Positions 7,611-19,595 of a stretch of 64,000 nucleotides of DNA are shown here, in pieces; position 1 is the first letter of the stretch, and every line of letters begins with the position of its first letter. The stretch covers positions 2,914,001 to 2,978,000 of the forward strand of contig CAVWCQ010000008.1 of assembly GCA_963753545.1 (NCBI GenBank), read 5' to 3'. Under the pieces are notes generated by a model. That model was not told the origin of the DNA. It saw only the letters and a list, made by a program, of their open reading frames with translations, and did no database searches. A program made the position numbers and the translations under genes. The DNA is from CAVWCQ01 sp963753545 (GTDB lineage: Bacteria; Chloroflexota; Anaerolineae; Aggregatilineales; Aggregatilineaceae).

Positions 7611-10600
7611 ATGCGAGGAAGAGGACTCAATAGACAAGTTCTTGCCATCGCGGGAGCCGTTCTCACTGTCCTGGTGATTTTAATTGTGCTCATCGGGAAC
7701 AGCAGCGGTCTATTTGGTACGGCGGGAGAAGAGGGAAAAACTGAAGTCGCAATGGCAGACCGTGATAGTGATGGCGTTCCTGATGATCAGGATAACTGTC
7801 CTGATCAGGGCGATGCCGGTTATGGTCTGACGGACGGCTGTCCCAATTCACCTCCACCACCACCCGTTGTTGATACTGATGGCGACGGCGTTCTCGATGA
7901 TGTTGATCAGTGTATCAACGAAGGCGATGCGGGTTATGGCCTGACTGACGGCTGCCCCAATCCCCCACCCGTTGTTGACACTGATGGCGACGGCGTTCTC
8001 GATGATGTTGATCAGTGTATCAACGAAGGCGATGCGGGTTATGGCCTGACTAACGGCTGCCCCAATCCCCCACCCGTTGTTGACACTGACGGCGACGGTG
8101 TTCTCGATGATGTTGATCAGTGTATCAACGAAGGCGATGCGGGTTATGGCCTGACTGACGGCTGCCCCAATCCCCCACCCGTTGTTGACACTGATGGCGA
8201 CGGCGTTCTCGATGATGTTGATCAGTGTATCAACGAAGGCGATGCGGGTTATGGCCTGACTGACGGCTGCCCCAATCCCCCACCCGTTGTTGACACTGAC
8301 GGCGACGGCATCACCGATGACGTTGACATGTGCCCCACTGAATCTGGGCGTGAACAATATCAGGGCTGCAAGAATCAAAATTCGCTCAATCAGGCACTGG
8401 CCAGTCAGGGGAATCCCCCTGGTCAAGATACCAACTGGGATAAGTCCAGCGTGGTTGTGAGCGGTCAATGCGATGCCCAATCAGGGCAAGCGGTCTTTCT
8501 TGTACATAACGCCGGGTCAAACATGACGGGCGAAACAAGCTGGCGGTTAGTTGATGACAGCAATGGCAGCGTGCTACAAAGTGGCACCCTTCAACTTACC
8601 GCTGGTGAAGACCGCACGATGAGCTTTGCCTTCCCGGCTGGCGTGACCAAGCTGCGCCTGTATGTGGATCAGCGCCCCGGCCATCCCGGCGGCAGCAATC
8701 CGCAGGCAGATGTTTCAAGCTGCGGTACCCCCCAGCAGGTCGAAATCTGCAAGGACGGTCAAATGGTGACAGTCCCCGCGGATCAGGCGAACCAGGATAC
8801 GGGTGACTGCGGAACGGTCCAGGTCTGCGTGAACGGATCGATGATGGCGGCTACCCAGTACCAGGTTAATACGGGGCTATCGTCGACACCGCTGACTGCG
8901 GTACAGTCGAAATCTGTGTTAACGGCCAGATGACGGTAGTTACCCAGTATGAAGTCAACTCCGGTTCAGCGGTTGATACCGCTGACTGCGGAACGGTCGA
9001 AGTCTGCGTCAACGGCCAGATGGTGACCGCGACCCAGTATGAAGTCAACACTGGCGCAGTGGTTGACACGGGTGACTGCAATCCTAGCTTCGTTGAAATC
9101 TGCAAGGACGGCCAGATGGTGACAGTCCCTGCAAATCAGGCGGATCAGGATACGGGCGACTGCGGTACGGTCGAAGTCTGCGTTAACGGTCAGACGATGA
9201 CCGCTACCCAATACCAGATCAACTCGGGCTCAGTTGTTGACACGGCTGACTGCGGTTCGGTCGAAGTCTGCGTCAATGGCCAGATGATATCTGCAACTCA
9301 ATATCAGGTTAATACTAACGCAGTCGTTGACACGGGTGACTGCGGTACGGTTGATGTCTGCGTCGACGGTCAGATGACGACGGCGACCCAATATGAGGTC
9401 AGTACGGGCCAAGTCTTTGACACAGGCGACTGCGACACGATCACCATCTGCTACAACGGTGACAGCAACTTCCAGGTGACACAGGCCCAGCTCGATAGCG
9501 GTGAGTATGCTGACACCGGCGACTGCGAGCAGGTCCGGGTATGCCTGAATGGTGCCTACATCTTCGTGTCACAACACGATCTCGATACTCAGCAGATCGT
9601 CCCCACGACTGATTGCTGGGATCGCTCCAGTGTCAGTGTCACGGGCCAGTGCGCCGAGAATGCCCCCACCTTCCAAGTCACCAATGGCGGCAGCGCTATG
9701 CTCGGCTCGACGACCTGGACGCTGTACGAAATGAACGGCAGCAGCCAGGGCGCGGTGCTTGCCAGCGGCACGATCCAGCTTGGCGCTGGCGAAACCCAGA
9801 CCATGAGCTTCCCCCAGTTCTCGGACAAGACCGTCCGTCTGGTGGTTGATCAGCGTCCGGGCCACCCTGGCCACAGTTCACCTCGGGCTGAGGCGGGTCC
9901 CTGCGGCAGCAAGACTGTCTGCTCCAACGGCCAGTACATCACGGTTGGGCTGGCTGATACGACACCCGATACCGGTGACTGCGGCACGATCACCCTCTGC
10001 CTCAACGGCCAGTATCAGACCATGACCCAGTTCCAGGCGAACCAACTGGGTGGCGACACCGGAGACTGCGGCACGATCACCATCTGCCGCAACGGCGCTT
10101 ACGAGACCATGACCCAGTATCAGGCCGGACTGACACCGGATACCGGCGACTGCGGCACGGTTAAGATCTGCTACAACGGCAACAAGGACTTTGAAGTCAC
10201 GCAGTTCCAGCTCAACAGCGGCGAGTATGCCGATACGGCTGACTGCGATAATGTTGAAGTCTGCGTTGACGGCGTCTACCAGACCATGACCAAGTTCGAC
10301 GCGCAGAATACCACCGGCACTGGCGACTGCGGCACGATCACCCTCTGCCTCAATGGCGAATACCAGACCATGACGCAGTTCCAGGCGAACGGGCTTGGTG
10401 GTGATACGGGCGACTGCGGCGAGATTGAAGTCTGCGTCGATGGCCAGATGGTAACGGCGACCCAATACGAGGTTAATACTGGCTCAGTCGTCGATACCGC
10501 TGACTGCGGCGAGATTGAAATCTGCGTTGATGGCCAGATGGTAACGGCGACCCAATATGAGGTCAATACTGGCTCAGTCGTTGACACGGCTGACTGCGGT

Positions 10601-13600
10601 ACGGTTGATGTCTGCGTCGACGGTCAGATGACGACAGCAACCCAATACGAGGTTAACACCGGCTCAGTCGTCGATACGGCTGACTGTGGCACAACCACTA
10701 TCTGCTACAACGGTAACAGCAACTTCCAGGTGACACAGGCCCAACTCAACAGCGGTGAGTATGCTGACACCGGAGACTGCGAGCAGGTCCAGGTATGCCT
10801 GAATGGGGCCTACATCTTCGTGTCACAACACGATCTCGATACTCAGCAGATCGTCCCGACGACTGACTGCTGGGATCGCTCCAGTGTCAGTGTCACGGGC
10901 CAGTGCGCCGAGAATGCCCCCACCTTCCAGGTCACCAACGGCGGCAGCGCTATGATCGGCTCGACGACCTGGACGCTGTACGAAATGAACGGCAGCAGCC
11001 AGGGTGCGGTCCTGGACAGCGGTACGATCCAGCTTGGTGCTGGCGAAACCCAGACGATGACCTTCCCCTTGTTCTCGGACAAGACCGTCCGTCTGGTGGT
11101 TGATCAGCGTCCGGGCCACCCCGGCCACAGTTCACCTCGGGCTGAGGCGGGTCCCTGCGGCAGCAAGACTGTCTGCTCCAACGGCCAGTACATCACGGTT
11201 GGGCTGGCTGATACGACCCCCGATACCGGCGATTGCGGCACGATCACCCTTTGCCTCAACGGCCAGTACCAGACCATGACCCAGTTCCAGGCGAACCAAC
11301 TGGGCGGCGACACCGGCGACTGCGGCACGATCACCCTCTGCCTCAATGGCCAGTATCAGACCATGACCCAGTATCAGGCGAACCAGCTTGGTGGCGATAC
11401 GGGCGACTGCGGCACGGTTAAGATCTGCTACAACGGCAACAAGGACTTCGAGGTCACGCAGTTCCAGCTCAACAGCGGCGAGTATGCTGACACCGCTGAC
11501 TGCGATAATGTTGAAGTCTGCGTCGACGGCGTCTACCAGACCATGACCAAGTTCGACGCGCAGAATACCACCGACACCGGCGACTGCGGCACGATCACTC
11601 TCTGCATCAATGGCGAATACCAGACCATGACGCAGTTCCAGGCGAACGGGCTTGGTGGTGATACGGGCGACTGCGGCGAAATTGAAATCTGCGTCGATGG
11701 CCAGATGGTAACGGCGACCCAATACGAGGTTAACACCGGTGTCAGTCGTCGATACGGCTGACTGCGGCACAACCACCATCTGCTACAACGGTGACGGCAA
11801 CTTCCAGGTCACACAGTTCCAGCTCAACAGCGGCGAGTATGCTGACACGGGCGACTGCGGCGACATCACCTTCTGCTACAACGGTGCAATGGTAACGATG
11901 CAGCAGTATGTTGCTGCTCAGGGCGGCTTTGCCGACACTGGCGACTGCGGTACGACCACTATCTGCTACAACGGCAACCCGCAGTTTACAGTGACGCAGT
12001 ACCAGCTCAACACCGGCGAGTATGCCGACACGGGCGACTGCGAGCAGGTCCAGGTATGCCTGAATGGTGCCTACATCTTCGTGTCACAACACGATCTCGA
12101 TACTCAGCAGATCGTCCCGACGACTGACTGCTGGGATCGCTCCAGTGTCAGTGTCACGGGCCAGTGCTCTGATAATGCCCCCACCTTCCAGGTCACCAAT
12201 GGCGGCAGCGCGATGATGGGCTCGACGACCTGGACCTTGTATGAAATGAGCGGGCCTGATCAGGGCGCGGTGCTTGCCAGCGGCACGATCCAGCTTGGCG
12301 CTGGCGAAACCCAGACCATGAGCTTCCCCCAGTTCTCGGACAAGACTGTCCGTCTGGTGGTTGATCAGCGTCCGGGCCACCCCGGCCACAGTTCACCTCG
12401 GGCTGAGGCGGGTCCCTGCGGCAGCAAGACTGTCTGCTCTAACGGCCAGTACATCACGGTTGGGCTGGCGGATACGACCCCCGATACCGGCGACTGCGGC
12501 ACGATCACCCTCTGCCTCAACGGCCAGTATCAGACCATGACCCAGTTCCAGGCGAACCAACTGGGTGGCGACACCGGGGACTGCGGCACGATCACCATCT
12601 GCCGCAACGGCGCTTACGAGACCATGACCCAGTATCAGGCCGGACTGACCCCCGATACCGGCGACTGCGGAAACATCACCCTGTGCGTCAACGGCCAGTA
12701 CCAGACCATGACGCAGTTCGAAGCCACAACGAACGGCGTGGTTGATACCGCTGACTGCGATAACATCACCATCTGCCTCAACGGTAGCTACCAGACCATG
12801 ACGGTCTACGAAGCGACCCAGGCGGGCGGCGATACTAACGACTGCGGTAAGGTCAAGATCTGCTACAACGGCGATAACAACTTTGAAGTCACGCAGTACC
12901 AGCTCAACGGCGGCGAATATGTCGATACGGCTGACTGCGATGAGATTCAGGTCTGCATCGACGGCAAGTACCAGACAATGAGCAAGTTCGACGCGCAGAA
13001 CGTCACCGACACCGGCGACTGCGGTGAAATCACCATCTGCCGTGATGGGCAGTATGTGACGATGACGCAGTTCGACGCGAACCAGGCTGGCGGCGACACG
13101 GGTGATTGCGGAAACATCACCCTGTGCGTCAACGGCAACTACCAGACCATGACGCAGTTCGAAGCCACAACCAACAACGTGGTTGATACGGGCGACTGCG
13201 ACAACATTACCATCTGCCTCAACGGTACCTACCAGACCATGACGGTCTACGCGGCGACCCAGGCAGGCGGCGACACGGGCGACTGCGGTCAGATCCGCTT
13301 CTGCTACAACGGCGAGTTCATCTCGATGAAGCAGTACGATGCCGTTCAGGGTGGATACACCGATACCGGTGACTGCGGCACGACCACTATCTGCTACAAT
13401 GGCAACCCGCAGTTCACGGTAACGCAGTACCAGTTGAACAACGGCATCTATGCCGATACCGAAGACTGCGACGATATCACCCTCTGCGTCAACGGGCAGT
13501 ACGTCACCATGCAGGAATACGCTGCTCAGACCAACAACGTGGTTGATACCGGCGACTGCGGCAATACGACGATCTGCTACAATGGCCAATACCAGACCAT

Positions 13601-16127
13601 GACGCAGTTCGAAGCCAACCAACTTGGCGGCGATACGGGCGACTGCGGCACCGTCACCCTCTGCATCAACGGTACCTACCAGACCATGACGCTGTACGAA
13701 CAGAACCTGGACGGTCTGGTGGACACCGAAGACTGCGGAACCATTCAGATTTGCTACCAGGGCATGACCATCACTGTGAGCCAGTTCGAAGCAAATCAGC
13801 TTGGTGGCGATACGCATGACTGCGACAATGTGACTGTCTGCATCAACGGGCAGTACCAGACAATGACTCGCTACGCCAGCCAGTTCTTCCCCGACACGAA
13901 CGACTGCGGTGAGATCACCATCTGCCGCAACGGGCAGTACGAGACGATGACGCAGTATCAGGCTGGTCTCACTCCCGATACGGGCGACTGCGGCAAGGTC
14001 AAGATCTGCTACAACGGCGACAACAACTTCGAAGTGACGGAGTACCAGATCAATACCGGCGTGTATGCCGATACTGAAGACTGCGACGACGTCCAGGTTT
14101 GCGTCGACGGCGAGTACCTGACCATGTCCAAGTTCGACGCGAAGGACGTCACCGACACCAAGGACTGCGGCGACATTACCCTCTGCGTCAACGGTGAATA
14201 CCAGACCATGACCGAGTATAACGCTCGCGTCAACCAGGTTGTGGACACCGAAGACTGCGGCAAGGTTAAGATCTGCTACGACGGTGAAAAGAACTTCGAA
14301 GTCACCCAGTACCAGCTTAACACGGGCGAATACGCCGACACCGAAGACTGCGGTAACGAGACGATCTGCCTCAATGGTGAATATGTCACGATGAAGCTCT
14401 ATGACATCCACCACCAGGAACTCTCGGATACCGAAGACTGCGACACCGTTGAGATCTGCTACAACGGCGAACCAAACTTCCCGGTGACACAGTACCAGCT
14501 CGACCAGCAAGAGTACGCTGACACGGGCGACTGCGGCGACATTACTCTCTGCGTCAAGGGCGAGTATGTCACCATGACTGAGTTCGAAGCTGCACAGGGC
14601 GAAGTCAAGGATACGGGCGACTGCGACCAGATTAACCTCTGCGTCAACGGCGGTTACCAGACCATGACAGTCTACTATGCGACAACGAACAACATCACCG
14701 ATACGGGTGACTGCGGTCTCGTTACCATCTGCGTCGATGGTTCTATGCGGACCATGACCCAGGCTCAGTTAAAGGCCAGCGGCCTGAAAGATACAGGCAA
14801 CTGCGGCACGGTTACTATCTGCCATAACGGCGAGATGATGACCATCCCACAGACAAGCGGCCTGACTGACACCGGCGACTGCGGCAATGTCACCATCTGC
14901 CGTAACGGCCAGTATATGACCATGACGCAGTATCAGGCTGGTCTCACTCCCGATACGGGCGACTGCAACCAGAAACCTGTCTGCGGTGCTATCGAGTTGG
15001 GCAAGAACGGCTTCCCGATGATCGATATGAACCCGGCTGACTGCGCTGATACCCAGTTGCAGAAGACCTGGACTCCTATCGAAGTTGGCGCGGCGGTTTG
15101 CCCCGACTGGATGGTTTACCACACCAACCAGACCGGCGACTGGGAAATCTTCCGTCTCGGTGAACTTCCGAACAACCCGAACGCTGATCCGAACCTGTCG
15201 CAGGGTATTGGTGAGCGCGTGTACGACGTTGCACCAACCCGCTCGCCCGATGCTGAATGGGTAGCCTTCGCCAGCAACCGTGATGGGAACTGGGAAATCT
15301 ACATCGGCAAGGCGGACGGTACGATGCAGCAGCGCGTCACCTACAACACGACAGCGATCGACGTCGACCCGATGTGGTCGCCCGCCGGCAACACTATCGC
15401 GTACGAATCGGCTCGCGACGGCAACTGGGAAATCTACATGGTCGACGTGGCAACGGGCGTCGAGACTCGCTTGACCGATGATCCGGCCAACGATCTCAAT
15501 GCGTTCTTCTCGCCGGATGGGACGAAAGTTCTCTTCCAGAGCGACCGCGACGGCCTGTGGCAGATTTACGAACTGAACGTGAGCACGCTTGAAGTCACAC
15601 GGCTCAGCGATGGCTCTGGCGACGATCACGACCCACAGTACAACTTCGACGGGACCAAGATTGTCTTCCGGTCGTACCGTGACGGCGATACCAGTGTCAT
15701 CTACACGATGAACGCCGACGGAACCGCTCCGGTTGCAGTCTCTGACCCGGCTGGCGATGCTACGAATCCCGCGTGGTCGCCTGACGGTACGCTGATTGCC
15801 TACCAGTCGAACCTGGATGGTGATCTCGATGTCTACGTCTTCGAAGCAGCGACCGGACTCACTCGCCTGCTGACGGACAACGACATTCCCGATTACGCAC
15901 CCACCTGGTACTGCAACTCGCCGACCGTCGTCTTCACGTCAGACATCACGAACGACTCGAATATCTTCTCTGTCTCGGCGCTGCCCATCACCGGCCCGGC
16001 CCTGGACGTTCAGACTGAGACCTCTCAGCTCACGGACGAACTCGAAGCCGACCAGTATCCTGAGCAGTCCCCGGCAGAAGAGAACGCGAGCCGCGAGCGT
16101 CGTCTGCCCAGCCCGTTCAAGCACTAA
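7611..16127 (+). CDS. Giant exported cysteine-repeat protein with TSP3-like, unassigned and TolB-propeller domains (frameshifted)
   Basis: One gene of about 2,838 residues once two single-base errors are allowed: a lost G near 8874 and an extra base near 11740, which cancel. Residues 8-32 form one membrane segment (VLAIAGAVLTVLVILIVLIG), so the rest is probably outside the cell. Residues 45-245 are calcium-type repeats (DTDGDGVLDDVDQC, 35 residues each, ending NPPPV). About 60 repeats of 22-30 residues follow, of the form CxNGxYxTMTQFxAxxxGDTGDCG, each giving two cysteines. They are interrupted by four copies of a roughly 95-residue domain (WDRSSVSVTGQC to VVDQRPGHPG) near 8430, 9615, 10870 and 12130. 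From about 15,100 the chain is a TolB/WD40-like propeller (SPDGTLIAYQSNLDG, RDGNWEIY). A terminator follows. Function unknown; a surface stalk or adhesin is my inference. Confidence 0.75.
7866..8285 (+). repeat. Four near-identical 105-bp tandem repeats
   Basis: Units beginning GTTGTTGAYACTGAYGGCG start at 7866, 7971, 8076 and 8181, and a diverging fifth begins at 8286, an exact 105-base period. Each unit encodes 35 residues of the DGDGV calcium-type repeat plus a proline hinge. Units differ by only a few bases, which suggests recent expansion or gene conversion. Confidence 0.9.
9521..12680 (+). repeat. Higher-order repeat of about 1.25 kb in the giant gene
   Basis: The block starting GACTGCGAGCAGGT occurs at 9521, 10775 and 12036, spacings of 1,254 and 1,261 bases. 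Each copy carries the same order: the VSQHDLDTQQIVPTTDC repeat, the unassigned WDRSS domain, then SKTVCSNGQY and a series of TMTQF repeats. Nucleotide identity is high for several hundred bases after each start. The second copy is followed by the frameshift near 11740. Confidence 0.85.
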
Positions 16128-16158
16128 ATCAGTTGTGAGGCATTGCCTCTAGGAAGAG

Positions 16159-16190
16159 CCGCCCTCCACACAGGAGGGCGGTTTCTTTTT
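16159..16190 (+). terminator. Rho-independent terminator of the giant repeat gene
   Basis: A 9-bp perfect stem, CCGCCCTCC at 16159-16167 and GGAGGGCGG at 16173-16181 around ACACA, is followed by TTTCTTTTT. It lies 31 bases after the stop of the giant gene, between it and the convergent PEP-synthase-like gene. Confidence 0.9.
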
Positions 16191-16202
16191 CCGGGAGAGA
16201 CG

Positions 16203-18594
16203 CTATTCCTCAGGCATATTGTCGTGGGTCAAAATAAAGATTTCCCCTGTGCTTCCATCAACCAGAAGTTGATCCCCATCCTGTATCTGCTCGATCTGGC
16301 CGCCGAGGCCAACCACCGCCGGAAGGCCATACTCTCGCGCTACAATCGCCCCATGCGAAAGCTGCCCGCCCAAACTCATCACGAGAGCACGCACGCGGCC
16401 AAAGGCAGGCGTCCAGCCGGGATCGGCAGCGGCAGTTACCAAAATATCGCCCTCTCTGAGGTTTTTTAGCAGATAGGTCAGCGTGCCTGGTTTCATAATA
16501 ACCCGCGCCCGGCCCACAGCCTGCCCCGCGCTTGCTCCGACACCGTGCAATCTATCTGCCCCTGATTGGATATTTTCTCCATAAGGTTGGTTCCCCTGCA
16601 CAAAACGGGGATAAGGAGCATACTGGACCTGCCGGAAATGGCGGCGTCGATTGGCAACCAGTGGCTGATGCGAGTGTTTTCCCGATAGCCAGCGCCTTAA
16701 CCTCTTCCCACTGCAAGAAAAAGATATCACCGGGCTGGCGCAGCAACCGCCGCGTTATCAGATCACGCTCAATGTGCTGAAACGCCCGGCGCGTCTGATA
16801 AAGTGCCTTTTGCCACTCAAAACGCTGTTCTTCGCGCAGGGCCGCATATCGGCGGGCGAAAAGGAGCACCAGCTTCACCAGCCAGAATCGAACAGGCAGC
16901 AAGCGGTTGAACCATGAAACACGAAGCTGTCGTTTCAGTTCGTGCGCAATCCGCTGCTGTTCAGCGGCACGAGACACAGGACTGTGTGGCTGGGGCGTCC
17001 TCAACGGCGGCCCAAACCTCCTCTCGCTCCTCGGCCCAGCGCGGGCAGATCAGATCCAGGCAGAACGAGCGGTGTCCAAATTCGCGCAAAAAACGATCCA
17101 TCAGGGCTGATCGCAATTCCGGAGCGGCTTCAGCCAGCACTCGAAGCTGGCGGTTGCTCCTCATCGTCGGGCTGTTCTCGGCGCTGACCAAAAAAGTCTG
17201 GACACGTTCGGGGTCCAGTGTTGTCCAGCGCTGCAACATCCGCGTGAGCAGGCTGCTGAATACTTCCGCGTAATTCAGACTCCAGCGGTGAATACGCAGC
17301 AGGCGAACTGTGAGACCTCGCAAACGTCCGAGCAGGTCAAACAGGGCAAGAATATCCAGATCGTCATCCAGCAGGCTGCTGATGTGCCGCATCTCCTGCT
17401 CATGCCATCGAGCGAAACGAACCCACACCCAGTAATTGAATGGGTGCCAGTTTCCCTCAGTTAAAATCGTGCGCGCAATATGGATCACTAAGTTGAGGAA
17501 ACGCGGTTCCTTTACAGTGTGGCGAAGGTCTGTGTTTCCTCCTGGGAAAAAACGACGGGCATCAGCGGGCAGCAAAAAAGCGGGGAAAAACTTGTAGATA
17601 CTCTGGAAAACGGCCATGTTGGTGTACACATGACCATTCAGCAGCCGCAGGATCGGAACGTGGGCTACACCGCGTAACCCATATATAACAACGGTTCGCG
17701 CAAGGCGGTTTGTTCAATCGCCGGAAAGAGGTAGGACCACGTCAGCGGCGATACCGCGCCGGGGAAACGTTCCTCAAAAAAGCCACTCACCCAAATCAAG
17801 CTATCGTTTGGATCAGCAGTAGAAAACAGTTCGTCTTGCCCAGTAATGGGCCGAGTTTGAAAAATGAACAGATCGCCGTCCCGGAAGCCCCATTCAATAT
17901 CCTGAGGCGCGCCATAGTGAGCTTCCAACCGTTCCGCAACCGCCGCCAATACCTCGATCTGATTGGGGCTCAGGGTTTCGCCAGAAGCGTCCAGAGTCGT
18001 GTGGGTGTTACGGTCCACCACATAGCGATCCGGCGAAACTGTACCGGACGTGACCCGGCTGCTTTCTCCGGGGCTGGCTTCAATAACAATGGCGGAGCCA
18101 AACCCACCTGAAAACATTACCCCGGCGATATCCGTCTCGATCAGTTCCTGGACAATTACCGCCAGATAGGGCTGGCCTTCTCCCCCGGCGTAACGATAAT
18201 AATCGAGCAGTTCCGCGCTGCGCGCTGCTGCCCAGCAGGTTTGAACAGCCGCCAGCACCTCTTCCAGTTGGGGCACACAGATCACACTCTGAAGTTGACC
18301 GGCGGCGGAAAAGTTCACGGTGTCTTCGAAGGGGGCAGAAGACCGGACAATCAGGTTGCTTTGGGGAGCGATAAACTCTTGCAGGCGGTTCAATGCCGCC
18401 GCAATCTGCTGCCTGATCGGTTCAGAATTGCCCAGAATCGACTCGGCGGTTTGATGTACCTCAGTGGTAAGGACAAAACCGGGCGGCACAGGCAGCCTAA
18501 GCCGGATCAGAGCGGCCAGTTCGGACGCTTTGCCGCCGACCAGCAAGCGGGTATTTTGCGGCACATCAGCCAGCCACAACACTTGATCGGGCAT
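16203..18594 (-). CDS. PEP synthase / rifampicin phosphotransferase-like enzyme (three frameshifts)
   Basis: Four consecutive minus-strand frames together make one enzyme of about 797 residues. The N-terminal ATP-grasp part has LLVGGKASELAALIRLRLPVP, RSSAPFED, and DIEWGFRDGDLFIFQTRPI. The middle is helical (ERFPGAVSPLTWSYLFP, then LNGHVYTNMAVF), as in rifampicin phosphotransferases. The C-terminus is the swivelling phosphohistidine domain with SLGGQLSHGAIVAREYG, whose His carries the phosphate. Indels near 17672, 16985 and 16690 break the frame. The family splits ATP to AMP and phosphate while phosphorylating pyruvate, an antibiotic or another acceptor. The substrate here is not known; the middle region favours the antibiotic-phosphotransferase-like branch. 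Two receiver genes lie just upstream in the same direction. Confidence 0.75.
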
Positions 18595-18643
18595 GCTTCT
18601 TCAACCTCTTTAAAGATGCACTGCCCAGATCATAGCCCCTGCG

Positions 18644-19036
18644 CTAGCGTCCGTCCCAGACCGAATTTCCCTTAAATATCTTGTTGAGATGTTCCGAAAA
18701 GCGTTCCCCCTTGACGGGCTTTCCTAAAAAGCTATGAAAACCCGCCTCGCGACAGGCGACCATTTCGGACAAATGCGAGGTATAGGCCACCACAGGAACA
18801 CCCTTGAAGGATGGCTCCGCCTGCAAAATCGCCAACACGTCATAACCAGACATGCCGGGCATTTCCAGATCAAGAAAAACAGCGTCGGGAACTGGCAGTT
18901 GCTGGATCATGCCAGGGACATCACGGCTGTCGAACAGGACCGTATAGTGGACACCTTCTCTTTTCAACAGTCCTTGCAGCACACTGACATCCGTCGCGTT
19001 ATCCTCAATAATGAGCACGTATTTTTTTTCAGACAT
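18644..19036 (-). CDS. Stand-alone response regulator receiver protein
   Basis: The 130-residue protein is a single CheY-like receiver domain with no output domain. It has the acidic pocket IIEDNATD, the phosphorylation site in DAVFLDLEMPGMSGYDV, the switch residue in VVAYTS and the conserved Lys in FLGKPVKG. It starts 13 bases after its upstream paralogue and ends 49 bases before the PEP-synthase-like gene. Such single-domain receivers relay or buffer phosphate, or bind a partner protein; the partner is not visible. Confidence 0.88.
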   Translation of the reverse strand: MSEKKYVLIIEDNATDVSVLQGLLKREGVHYTVLFDSRDVPGMIQQLPVPDAVFLDLEMPGMSGYDVLAILQAEPSFKGVPVVAYTSHLSEMVACREAGFHSFLGKPVKGERFSEHLNKIFKGNSVWDGR

Positions 19037-19049
19037 GGAAATCCTCTTT

Positions 19050-19457
19050 TTAACTCACAAACCAGACCTCTTCTCCGATCAGAATACGCTTGAGCAGATT
19101 AGGGAACACCGGAGCCTTGATTGGCTTGCCAACGAGCCCGTCAAAACCCGCTTCTTTTACCTGGGAGACATCCTGGCTGGTTACACTGGCGGTCATGGCA
19201 ATAATCGGGATCGATTGCAGCGCTCTTTCGGCCCGCATCAGCCGCAGAACTTCATAACCATCCAACGGTCCGATATGAATATCAACAAAGATGACCATAG
19301 GCAAAACTGGCAAGGCGCGCAGTCTCACAAGAAAATCGCTGGTGTCCTCAAAAATAACAATTTGTGCGCCCAATATGCGGGTGATGAGAAATTCCATAAC
19401 CTTGCGGCTGGCCGGATCGTCTTCAATATAAAGGAACAAAGGCGGCGTTTCGGACAT
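19050..19457 (-). CDS. Stand-alone response regulator receiver protein, second copy
   Basis: This 135-residue receiver has the acidic pair in LYIEDDPASR, the phospho-acceptor Asp in VIFVDIHIGPLDGYEV, the Thr in IIAMTASV and the Lys in GLVGKPIKAP. It is clearly related to the next gene but not a recent copy. Together they precede the PEP-synthase-like enzyme on the minus strand and diverge from the SulP transporter, whose start lies 139 bases away. Confidence 0.88.
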   Translation of the reverse strand: MSETPPLFLYIEDDPASRKVMEFLITRILGAQIVIFEDTSDFLVRLRALPVLPMVIFVDIHIGPLDGYEVLRLMRAERALQSIPIIAMTASVTSQDVSQVKEAGFDGLVGKPIKAPVFPNLLKRILIGEEVWFVS

Positions 19458-19595
19458 GGCAATACCCCTGTGGAGAGGAAGGCAGCTTACCGGGCATTAT
19501 AGTACAGCTTTACAAAACCGTGCACCAAAATATCGCACATCAACGACTTCTATTATGATTAATCAGCTACCAGATTGTTTTGTGGGGGGTCCAGA

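Noticed and set aside
7866..8285. CRISPR array
   Set aside because: The 105-base repeats have no unique spacers, stay in frame with the protein, and no cas gene is nearby.
7848..8480. A 210-codon minus-strand frame over the 105-bp repeats
   Set aside because: Antisense to the calcium-type repeats and purely periodic. The plus-strand protein has clear domain features.
8874..11740. Programmed frameshifting in the giant repeat gene
   Set aside because: The two breaks fit a lost G in a G-run and one extra base, with no slippery-sequence-plus-hairpin arrangement, and similar breaks occur in unrelated core genes. Sequencing error is simpler.
12393..14510. A 705-codon open frame on the minus strand
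   Set aside because: It is an antisense shadow of the cysteine-repeat array. It is long only because the sense repeats avoid stop codons in that frame, and its product is a low-complexity repeat.
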